NCBI GenBank assembly: GCA_008973525.1
Contig: WACJ01000381.1
Coordinates: 62,001-126,000 of the forward strand
Direction: 5' to 3'
Source of the DNA: Stenopsyche tienmushanensis
Lineage: Eukaryota; Arthropoda; Insecta; Trichoptera; Stenopsychidae
Length of the DNA: 64,000 bases
The position numbers and the translations under genes are program-made. Numbering within the stretch: the stretch's first letter is position 1; every line of letters starts with the position of its first letter. The notes under the pieces are model-generated. The model did no database searches and was not told the origin of the DNA. It saw nothing but the letters and a program-made list of their open reading frames with translations. Shown piece by piece: positions 35,391-46,700 of this stretch.

Positions 35391-36137
35391 TTAGGGTGTC
35401 CCATAAGTTTCTTTCGTTTTTATATTAAGAAAAAAATAAACAATAATTTGTATTACACCAATATTTTTTGAATAATATATAATCCGTTCTGTTCTATTAC
35501 CTTTCTCTATCTCTCCGGAAGTCTCATAATGCCTTCTTGCCAAAACTTTCCAGATTTGTTGGCAAAATATTGATCAAGGTACATTTTTATATCATTTTTT
35601 GAATTAAAATTTTTACCACGTAAACAATTCTGGCAATTGCATCCTTTAGATTGTCTAGTTGGAAACAATATTTTGATGAATTGATCGTTTCACCTTGCTG
35701 AAGTGGCTCATAATAAACTACCCCCTTCCATTCCCACCAAATGCATAGCAAAACTTTTTTTGGATGTAGGCCAGGTTTAGCTACAGTTAAAGCTTCTGTA
35801 CCCTCGGTCCAAGACTGTTTACGTTGGATACTCTCATAGAGTATCCAACTTTCATCTCCAGTGACAAGTCTCTTCAAAAAATGTTGGCTATTATGTCGTT
35901 GGAGAAGAAGATCGCATGTTGAAACAGGCTGAAGTTTATTTGAGTCAGTCAGTTCATGAGGAAGCCACACATTTGAACGATTGATGTAGCCCAATTTTGT
36001 CAGATGATTATGGACGGATGTTCGTGGAATTTCTAACTTGTTAGCTATTTCGTGAACAGTATATCGCGGGTTTTCTTCAACCATGGCTATGATTAGATCT
36101 GTGTTCATTTGCGAAAGAAACTTATGGGACAACCTAA
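35391..36137 (-). mobile_element. Mariner family 1, copy C (both ends, internal deletion)
   Basis: Terminal repeats TTAGGGTGTCCCATAAGTTT and TTAGGTTGTCCCATAAGTTT with TA outside. The minus strand has a 181-codon open frame beginning MSHKFLSQMNTDLIIAMVEE, containing the helix-turn-helix (YTVHEIANKLEIPRTSVHNH) and the first catalytic motif VTGDESW. About 170-180 bp present in copies A and B, covering the HHDN motif and third Asp, are deleted, so it cannot be active. It is upstream of integrin copy B. Confidence 0.85.
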
Positions 36138-36431
36138 TACATTGAAATTATATTTAAAATATAGAATGTTTCTCGAACGGGAAATTGATTTTAAAAATGG
36201 TGATTTGCCATACAATACCGAACAATTCACAATAAATTCGATAAAAACCATACCGATTCAGACCATAAACTAATACAAATAATATTACCTGAAAAACATT
36301 TTTTTTTAAATACGTCAAAAAATTTGCATCAATATAATAGGCTTACCATAAGTAGTGTCGTTTATATAGAATGTACGAAAAAAATATAAAACAGCCTGAT
36401 TGAGAACGAGAACTTCTACATTATTATATAC

Positions 36432-36838
36432 CAAGAGCTGGCAGCATAAATTGAAGGTCATCTATAACACATGTAAATAATTTAATAGTTGTGCTCTGGG
36501 GTGTTTTCAGATTATCATTATGATAGTCTGGCGACTGAGTGTCGTTGGGTTTGGGAAGATTGTTAAGGTAACGCGTTAAAAACATCTATTTGGTCTGGCG
36601 TTTTTATAAACGTGAACTATTTATTATAAGGTATTAAAAATTAACATCATTTTCTGGTTAGCTTCAGCAAGTTTGAACCAGTCTGGTACTATCTTAATAT
36701 GCTGGCAATAGTCTGGCAACCCAAACCCAACAGACCAGTCGCCAGACTGTCATAATGATAGTCCAGAAACACGCCATAACACAACTATTAAATTATTCAC
36801 ATGTGTTAGATGACCTTAAATTTATGCTGCCAGCTCTC
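36432..36838. repeat. Foldback/MITE with about 120-bp inverted arms
   Basis: The left arm (36432 to about 36552) and right arm (about 36712 to 36838) are reverse complements with few mismatches. Shared blocks are agctggcagcataaatt, aataatttaatagttgtg, atcattatgatagtctgg and gttgggtttgg. A spacer of about 160 bp separates them. No coding. Confidence 0.7.
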
Positions 36839-36880
36839 AGTCAATTACGATTTCAATCGCCGTGCGTTTCGAATATCGAA

Positions 36881-37117
36881 TACAGTGGTGCCTCACACAA
36901 CGAACTTAATTCGTTCCAGGAGCAAGTTCGTTATGTGAAACGCACAAAAGCACGCTTTTTGGCCGATGGTTTCATGAAAAACCTGTCCAAAGTCGTTCGT
37001 CGCGACTTCGTTGTGTGAAGCGAAGTTCGTTGTATGAATCATGAAATGAACGAATAGGAAGTTCGCTGTGTGCAGCGTTCGCTGTGCGAGGCGTTCGTTA
37101 TGCGAGGCACCACTGTA
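36881..37117. repeat. Short MITE with TACAGTGGTGCCTC ends and internal repeats
   Basis: A 237-bp element starting TACAGTGGTGCCTCACACAA and ending with the inverse (gcgaggcaccactgta). Inside, the word gttcgttgtgtgaa and relatives recur several times, giving nested hairpins. TA at both ends suggests a Tc1/mariner/pogo relative. Confidence 0.65.
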
Positions 37118-37653
37118 TACAATTTATAATCAACACTTCACATTAAGTATTTGGCAATAAAATTAACCGATCTAAAAATTGGATATTGTCCTGACTTGAA
37201 AGTGCAGCAGCCTGAGTGCAACTAGTTCCCAAAAACGGTCAAACAAAATAACGAAAATCATTTTGGGTTCTACTTATACATAGCATCATTAAGAAATCTC
37301 CTAAAACACTTATACTATTCACTCAATCGTTGCAAAATGAGTTATAACACTCTACATATTACAATCTCAATGAAAACGTCAAGTTGATATGAGCTTCTTT
37401 TATCACACAAGTGCTAGTAATCTCGCTAAAATTGTGCATTTATGTGCCTACTGCAGCTTATATACTCGTTATTCCATTAAAAAGTTTATCAATATTTTTT
37501 ATGGAATAAACAATTTTTATTGTTACTAGGTTTACTATTAGTAAACGTAATCCCGAAAACTTCGAGATTGAAATTTGTATCTTAACAGAAATCGTACACC
37601 TCACCAGCACTACTAAATCGAGACACTCCCGCCGAAATCTGGACGCTTGGAAA

Positions 37654-38180
37654 CAGTGGCGTAACTAATAATTGGCGAGCTTAGGCGACGCCTAGGGGCA
37701 ATAACTGCCTAATCTATGTGTATACAGTACATATATGTTTTTTAAATTGTTATATTAACCTTTCCCTACCGATGATGTATTTACTACACCTCGACTCTAA
37801 TAATGGTAATATCGATATGAAATATAATAGATACAGGCTTCAGAATTATTGTATTCCTCCGTAATATAATTACGAACCACGTCAAAGTATTATAGTATAT
37901 GAGTATTCATCTGCAGCGACGGAAATAAATAATTTGACGGGAAATCGGGAATTTTGCGTGTTTTAGTCCGTGTCTCAGCAGAAACGGAATTTTATCAGTC
38001 ACATAGATGGTTTTATACGAAAATGGGGGCTCACGCGGTCATCAACTCGAACTAGCATTTAAATATCTGATGTCGATACCTCCAACGAGTGTGGAGGCTG
38101 AGCGTGCATTTTCAGCAGCAAGTTGCCTGGCTTCCAAAATCAGATCCAGACTAAATGACGAAACACTCGATGCTTAATAT
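37654..38180 (+). mobile_element. hAT remnant
   Basis: Begins with cagtggcgtaactaataatt, a typical hAT end, and closes with the hAT C-terminal dimerisation text SIPPTSVEAERAFSAASCLA then SKIRSRLNDETLDA and a stop. Most of the transposase between is gone and no right end is visible. Confidence 0.6.
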
Positions 38181-38189
38181 TTTGAGTTT

Positions 38190-40870
38190 TTTAGTGTTTT
38201 ATCTATTTTTGAATTGTATTTATAATTTTTTTTAAATAAATATAATTCTTTCGCCTTTAAGTTATTTTTTATATTAAACAAATAGACTTATTAGTCATTT
38301 TTGATCAAATTTATCAATGTAATTTCTTATTTCCCAACTCACTAAAGTTTCATTGCAATCAAATGAATGGTATACAAACACATACAGGACAAACAAACAC
38401 ACATTCACTTTCAAATGTTTAGATTAATTGGATTATCACTCTATATAGAACTATTTTAAGCACAAATAATTTATATTTCCATGTTTTATCGCACAATTTG
38501 TTTGATTGACAATATAGGTTCACTCCAGTAAAATTTGCTCGAACTGAATTAATTTAAACGGAAGGTGAATGGCTTATATACATAAAGAGATTTTGTTATA
38601 AATAAGCACTTTTGTAATGTACTCGTTTAATCTATTTAGGACTGAAACCGCAATCGTAGATAAATGTGAATAAAAATGTATTCGTTTTCATTTAAAAATA
38701 ATGAAATATAACCAGTATTGATATTAAAAAAATATTTTTACCATACAATTTTAGCACACAGCCTTACATTTCTTTTTATTGCAACGATGAATTGACCTTT
38801 CGCCCACAAGCTATATGTCACTGTTGATAATTAATAATCTATAAGCGTTATCCTAATAAGCATTCCCCATATTATTACAAATAATAAAAATTTACGCTCG
38901 CCACATTTGGAAAGTGATAAGACATATTTTGGAAATTCAATAACTTATTATAACTCAAACTCAAAACTAATTTCAATCACGCATTGAATGGTTTTTTAAT
39001 TTAAATTAACGTAATAAAAGTGTGAGTGTGCAACCAAATTAATAAAAACATGTATGCAATACGATAACCATATCAAATTGGTCTGCAAAAACTCAATTAT
39101 CCTTTTGGTTTGTTATGATTCCAATACACTTCGTAACAAATTAAAAATGTTCAAGAAATAAACATTGAAAAATTAATACATATCCCGATCTTACTATAGA
39201 TTTATAGCAATATTAACAACAACAACATACAATGTAATTTCTGATATTATCACTGCTGTAACACTCTTTGTTAGAGTGTTTTAGCATTTTTGTGAGAAAA
39301 CTTTCAAATCAAACAATGCGTAATAGTTAACATTTTATTTTACATACATACACATATACATTACAAGTCTACTATTTTCAGCGGCAAAATAAATTATGGA
39401 ATGCAACAATATTACCTATTTATCCTGATTCAATATTGAGAAATATACATATATTATAATTATAATTTAACCGTAGTTACATATTCAATAATGACTACAT
39501 TGATTTTTTTATCTATACATACGGAGAGATAAAATTCTACATAAAATTTGAGAAAAAACATTATTAACGTCTCCACTTTGATTTGAGTATTTATCAGGAA
39601 ATATAGAATTCAAAGAATATATATATAAAGAATCTACACCAATTCATAATACACAATAGGATACTAAAAACTTTACTTTATTAATTCATTAAGTACATAT
39701 ATATCTAGATTGAATAAATAGGATAAAAGCAAATACTATTAGTAACGTCTTTTTCTTGGTATTATTAATAAGCATATCAATGATTAAATTGCAAGTATTA
39801 TACGGAAAATTGACTTACTTGAACGAGCACATTGCCACCCGACAAAAATTTATATGATTGAAATTGATCGTAAAATATGCAAAAGCTTCAATATATAACA
39901 TAAAACGGCCGCATAGCATAAATTAACAGAACCATTTAGAAAAGGACTTATTAAAACTGATTTTGTCATGTTCTGGCCTAAATAAAATGTTTTATATTTA
40001 TATCGGGTTTATCTTCGTCGTCTGAATCACACAGAAGATTAAACTAAAAATTGAGTTCCGGAAACCAGCGCTTTTAAAATTTTAGGTATCGTTTTTTTAT
40101 TCACGGAGTGAAGTGATAAAGTGGTCCAGTTTTGAAATATTTTTACCTAGTTTTTAGTTGGATTACAAATATAATTCGAAATGACGATGTATAATTATGT
40201 AACTAGTCATATTTTTCCAATGTTTCTCTTTGTTCTGAAATAATTTGCATATTTTAGCTGAACGTTTCAATAAATATTGTTAAAATTAATTTTAAAAAAA
40301 GTCAAACTATTCAACTATAAATACAAGCTTTCGTCTATTTAGCAATAAGTTTTTGTAATTATTGATCTTCAAAGTAAGAATTTTGTTCTAGATTTTCAAT
40401 GTCCAGCATTTTATAAATACGGTCTATCTTACGATTACGAAATGCAAAAATTGTATATAGCGAAATCTTACGATACTTTGTTCCTAGCTAACTCAATTCA
40501 ACATTGTTCCTGTCTCGATCGGTTTATAAATATTATACAGTTTGTTTATTATTCTATAACATAACTTAGCATACAAAATATATTTAAATTTCCGCCCGAC
40601 ATAAAATTCTTCGAAAATATCACAAAAAGTACTATATAAATATAGACATTAAAAAAAAACATGAATAGGGCATTAATTTTACAAAAATATTACTTTACAT
40701 AAAATAAACCACTCAGTGGTAAAATTCGAATACAATTCTCATAACGTACTAAAATAGTAATTTTTTTAGTTTGCATTTTCATATACAATCAAATAAAAGC
40801 AATTAAATACATATATCTAACATTTGGAATAACATACAAAAACAAATCTAATAAATACGATTTATAGACA
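38190..40870. other. Gene-free AT-rich spacer
   Basis: Very AT-rich sequence between the hAT remnant and the end of kelch. No exon, RNA gene or clear repeat seen. Confidence 0.5.
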
Positions 40871-40877
40871 AAATATA

Positions 40878-41209
40878 CGAGGTGCGGCAGGGAAACTACA
40901 TTATTTTAAAAATTAATAACACAAACAATATAGGAAATATCAGTTTAATTCCTTTTGTGCGGCGCTCATTTGAAAAAACGGGACCTAATACGCGACTGTT
41001 TGATGTACAATGTACAGTCAGTCAGACATTTACGATCAATTTTGTTCGTTATGTTCTCATGATTGAGTTTTTTTTAGTCAAAACTTAAAGAAATGGAGGA
41101 TGTCTGGTTTCAGTAGGATGGCGAAAAAGTGACACAATATTTAAGCTACCATCGACAACATACCCGTCAATTCATTTTTAATATAAGATAGTTTCACTGC
41201 CGCCCCCTG
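40878..41209 (+). mobile_element. IS630/Tc1-like deletion remnant
   Basis: Ends AGGTGCGGCAGGGAAACTA and (reverse complement) GGGGGCGGCAGTGAAACTA. Interior has a fragment MEDVWFQ*DGEKVTQYL, reminiscent of the 'DVWFQQDGATAH' motif of IS630-type transposases. About 330 bp. Confidence 0.4.
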
Positions 41210-41773
41210 CATTAGGAAACACACTGGGACAAAATAACATAGCATAGTGTATTTACTCCTTTGTGAATGTTTTTTTAAAGTCATTCAAAACATAAAAAAC
41301 ACTATGTATTCTTTACGCTTTTATCAAATATATCATCCTTAACGAGTAGTTTTCTCATTCAATAATTAAGATCAACTAGACGGGAATGGATAGAATGGCT
41401 AAATACTCGACATCCTTTAATTCATTTATACTGAAAGATATGCATTCATATACACTTATTTAAGCTTACACAAAACAAGCGTATATCAATTTGTCTCATT
41501 CAAAAAAAAAAAACCAAATTAACTATTAGTTTTTTGCCATATCCGTAATTTCCATCCACTCTGTAATCAATTTGAATGTAAATATTATATTTAATCGAAA
41601 GAAAATGATGGAATGTAATAAATTATATAAAGATAATGTGTTGTTCATTTTTCCTGTGGCAATAGAAAACGAGAAAATGCTTCAATTAATACTGTCAAAA
41701 GAAATATTAATACATATTTATACTTATAAACGATTAATAGCTTTAATTTTAATGTGACTAATTGGACATTGCC

Positions 41774-43728
41774 CTAAGGATATTCTGTCGTAGATGCCGT
41801 AGGCGTTGAAGGAGACGTCGGAGAGCATGTATCTACGCTGTTACTTTGCCGTTCCATACCTCGATGGTTTTCCGACAATGTTCCTTCATTTTCTCCGGCA
41901 CTCAAGCCTTGATCGTTATCAGTTATACTATCCTGCGCAGTTAAATTATTTGCCCGAGATGTATCCGGTGAATCGTTATCGTCATTCGATTGACTGCCGA
42001 GTTTTTCTTCCAATGATTCATTTTGATCGTTTCCCGCGTTGATTGAATTCTCAGGAGAATTCCTTAAAGAATCCCCGCGTGCATTTTCATCCGGTTGAAT
42101 ATTATGACCGTTAATTTCCTCCGGATAATTCTCTTGTTCGTTATAATAATTACACGCCCTGCCTGCTCGAGGGCATGTTCGTCTGTAAAGGCTGCAAGTC
42201 TCAAATACATTTCTACCGTGGCAATGCTCCTCTGTGCATGTGGAAGTACAAGCCGAATACTGAACATCATCATATATAGAGAAATCTAAATCAATAACCT
42301 TGTATTCATTTTTTCCTCCTGAATTACCCACCCAAAGGGGCAACCATCTATTAGCCATGAGCCACTGTAGAGAACTTTTCGAAATTCCTCGGATATCCGG
42401 CGGCACGAGAGACATTCCAGAGCGGTCGCCTTCCTCGTTTACATTTTCTCCGTTCTGATAAGTCCTATCCGCTTCCACAGTATGATTTTCAATTCTGAAT
42501 CGTGGGTTGCCTTCGTGGCGAGCATGTGGAGTACAATAATGATCGATGTTTCCACACGAAGAGCTAAGATGACGTTCGATTCGACCGATGCCAGAACCTA
42601 ATACATGTAACCGACCATATGTGTTACCGACTCTACCGTATACACAATTCGACAATGTGGATGCATGCGGTTGAGCTGCCGGTCCGTTCATATTGCATTG
42701 TTCTATTTGTCTTTCGACGGTACGACTAGAATCGCGACCTTCTCTGCTACGATCGTTGAATTCTAAAGTTTGCGAATTAGATGGTGAGTGAAGAGATTTT
42801 TTCCCAAAACATATATTCAAACTAATAGGGCTTCCTCCGCTTTGATTTTGTGTTTCAGCACTGCTCATGACTGGCGATATTTTCAATTTATTTTTGGCTT
42901 TAGTAGGAAAACATTTATCAGCTAATTTGACCGGCGCTTTTGGAAAATCATAATCGGAAAATGCAGATGAGTTTTTGGAGTGTTTTAAAGATCCCTCTCG
43001 AAGTGTATTTTGTTTAGTATTTTTTGATACAGACTTAAACATTTTAAAGCGCCAGTGAGTAGGAGCTGTGGATGTAGATGTTGAAGTGGAGGGTTCCTCA
43101 AGCCGTTCATATATATGATCAGGCCGATTAAGATTAGGGCTAAGGTCAAGACGAAAATTAGCGGAAGAACGAGGCAATGTTGCGCATCGTTCCGGTCTTT
43201 CAATAACTTCTACTATGCCTGAACCTCTAATATTATCGATTATATTATTATTGATTATTTCTGCTTCATTTTGGATGGCTCTTGAACAAGATGGTAAATC
43301 ATTGATTTGATTATTTACTGTATCGTGGCGTGATCCATTTCTAGAATTGTCATTTCGGATAGATTTTTGTTGATTAGACCTACGCCTAGACGTTGATGAT
43401 GTTTCTCCTCCGCAAACTGAACCTCTGTTACTATTTCTACCTTCACCATCAAAATCCTCCCCCTCGTTAGATTGAGTGGTGTACCTATTAAAAAAATAAT
43501 TACATTTTAAATGAAATATTAGATAAAGTGAAAAGAAATGTCAATTTTTTTGGTTGCGTGCTTTGCTGTCAGTTTGCTTCGGGTTGCCGTCGAGTGAATA
43601 CGTCAAGGTTGGAGTCATTTTGAAGCTATGTTCGCCGAATTTTACAAAAATTGACATTTATTTTCGCTTTAACCAATATATCATATTTAAATTCAAAAGA
43701 ATACTTACTGAGGGGGTGGAGGATGATG
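41774..43728 (-). CDS. kel: kelch ORF2 (readthrough extension)
   Basis: The 20 nt after the TGA, plus exon 43484-41774, encode 576 residues with no stop, then TAG. Composition is rich in Ser, Asn, Glu and Arg with low-complexity runs ([21 protein letters not shown]), acidic patches and a Cys-rich stretch ([13 protein letters not shown]). No known domain recognised. In this AT-rich DNA a 576-codon open frame in a 3' UTR by chance is implausible, so it is very likely translated. The only upstream donor with good consensus (GTATGT at 43790) would give the wrong phase, so splicing out the TGA does not explain it. Confidence 0.78.
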
Positions 43729-46700
43729 TCAGGCCGGTGTCGGTCTATCGATTATAGCAACACCAGCATATGAGCGACCAGTTGACATACCGTTAGCCAA
43801 TGTAGTCCAAGTTTCTGTTTTTGGATTATATACCTGTTGAAAAATAAGTTATTAAAATATGAACATAAAACCACATTATTTTTTATACTATAATCACAAC
43901 ACACACAAAGATTTACCTCCACAGTGTTAAGGTTGGATGTACCATCATCACCACCAATGACGTAAAGTAGTCCACGATGTGGCAGCACACCTGCATTTCT
44001 TCGACACGTAGACATATCTGGCGCTGGCCTCCAGGATGAAGTGCCAACATGCCATATTTCTACTGATCTACGTACTTGTGGTCCATCATGCCCACCTATT
44101 GCATAAAGTACTCCATCCAAAGCAGCTACCCCTAAAATATAAAATAACCAATTTAACAAATGTATATTTCTAAAAGAAATTATATTTTAACAATCAGAAA
44201 TACAATCCCTCGACTGCGGGGAAATATTAATAAGTGGTTAATGAATGTGGATATGTATCGCGTAAATGTATTTTCTAAGCACTTCATACGAACATGTCCA
44301 CATATTGAGTGTTAATAAATGTATATGTTTAGAAAAACTGATATTCCAGTATTTTAAATAATTTAATTATCTACAAAGATATACCGGTTCCACTCCGTCG
44401 AACACTCATATCAGGAGCTGGACTCCAACTGTCAGTACCAGGGTCATAACATTCAACAGAGCTTAAGCACTGACGGCTTGCACCATCGTAGCCACCAACC
44501 TTAAAGTTAAATTCATGTTTATTTAGATTTGTAAAGACTTTTCATTTATGATATAAACATAAACTGTGTCATCACTGACCGCATATATTTTTCCTTGTAA
44601 TACAGCAACACCGACTGAGGAGCGGCGTGTACCCATGGAAGCGAGTGGACGCCATGTACCTGCACGAGTATCTAATACCTCCGCTGAACTCAAACCTGAT
44701 GCTCCATCAAAACCTCCAACCTATAAATTAAATTGATTGATTTGCATAGTACATTAATAAATAATTCAATTATCACTATTTTTTTTATAAGGAAACCAAA
44801 AAAATTATCCCTTACAGCGTATATACATGACTCAATTACTGCAACTCCAAGAGTAGAACGACGCGATTCCATGGAAGGTGCCGGTTGCCAAGCATTTGTA
44901 TTAGGATCATAAACGTCCACAGTTCTGACTCTAAGAGAGCCATTGAAGCCGCCTACTGCATAAACACGACCATCAACAACACCTAAGCCCGCTCTAAAAT
45001 GAAATTAAATCATTTTAAATATATTGCGTTCTATCAAATTATCATATGTAGTGCGAAAAGACTTCAAGAATGTTTATAAATGTATATATATACCTGCATC
45101 GTCGAGTAATCATTTCGGCTGCATGATACCAACGTTCTTGCTGTAAATCATAGCACTCTACTGAGCGAATAGCTTTAGGAGCTTGTCCACCTACTACTAA
45201 CAAAACCTAAAATTGGCAAAATGTTTTATAATATGCTAAAAATATATATAAAACTCAAGTAAAAATCAGCCTTTATTAAAAAGTCAACCTTGGGTGCATC
45301 GATAGGTTTACGAGGTCGACAACGTGGAGTAACTGCTGTTAATCGTTGTTCCGGTCGTTGTAAATGATAAGTAAGAGCTTCTATTAATAAATCTTGGCAA
45401 CGTGTATCACCACGTAAAGCAGGCTCAGTTTGTACCCGATTCACTAAGCATTCCTATGAAATAGAATACGGATTTATAAAAACGATTGGGAATTATTCAG
45501 TTTTAAAAACATGATTACATCAAGATTAATAATACCTGTGATAACAGCGGTAAGCGAACATGTTCCATTAACGTTGCTAGATGCGGTTGTCTTTGAGTTG
45601 GATTGTGAGCTGCCCATTGTAACACGCTTTCTAAAACCTACATAAATTTATTTTATTATATTGTCATAGTTTTGATTTTAAAAAATGCTACTTAAATATT
45701 AGGTTTTGACCTTTTCCTCTGTGGGCACAGTGAGACGATCACTGCTAATGAGGCGAGCTACTTGTTGGTGAGATAACGAGACAAATTCTTCACATTCGAC
45801 TACTTCCCTGTGAATAAATAATAAGCCTCAGTATTATACGTAATATTCATTATAAATATATCCTTTTTGGATAAGAATGTAATTATTTACGCAAAATGAG
45901 CTTCGATATATCTATCAGCTGCTTGAATTAAATCCTGGCAAGCATGCAAATCAGCAAAGGCACGAATTCCAAGGCAATTAGATGGATGAAGTTGAGCCAC
46001 TAAGAAGCTACAGCATGCTTCCCGCACTCCGCCAAGTTGAAGCAAATTGGCGGCTGGCAATAACACCTATAAATGTAAAAAGCATTTTATGTTTTAAATT
46101 TATAAAATATATTATCAACTGTTCATTTAAAATGTATGATACATACTTGAACATTGTCCTCGGTAATATTTATTTCAGGTTCATAAACATAATCAACCAA
46201 GAGTTCCAATGCCACAGGATCTATTCCCTGAAAATTAAATAAAAGACATAAAAATATTACAATTATAGATGTTTCGGTTATTTTATAGTATTCCATTTAA
46301 ATCGAATAAAATACATTGATTGTATAAGCACTAAAGTGAACGCCCGTCAGTCCAGTTTCTCGGAGTTTGTGACGATTAGTATGAGTAACTATTCAATGGA
46401 ACCTTATTCACATATTGGCTCTATAACCCTGCATTTTGGGAAGAAGAAGGATGTGAAATTCCAAGAAATTAAAATTTGTGGCCTCAGTTTCAAGCTCATT
46501 ATCAATTGCAAGTGTGGATCGTGACAAACCAATTCAGGTCCATTTGTTAACACTGGATTTGAGATAAATCATAAGATTGTGTTTGTCATGCGACTCTTAG
46601 GTGTTGGCAGACAAGGACTAAACTTATTATGCAATTACATGGATATTAGCAATGTTATAGCTGAAGAACCTTACAATAGAAACAACTGTTCAGAGAGAGA

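Noticed and set aside
41806..42289. Plus-strand open frames over the kelch extension
   Set aside because: Antisense of ORF2; composition reflects the opposite strand.
41774..43484. Kelch ORF2 as a separate gene
   Set aside because: It begins with a good acceptor in exact phase with ORF1 and lacks a plausible own start and promoter in 43485-43708; readthrough or joint transcript fits better.
43729..43731. Selenocysteine at the kelch UGA
   Set aside because: No Cys/Sec equivalent at this place in kelch relatives is known to me and no SECIS-like structure was evident; simple readthrough is the parsimonious view.
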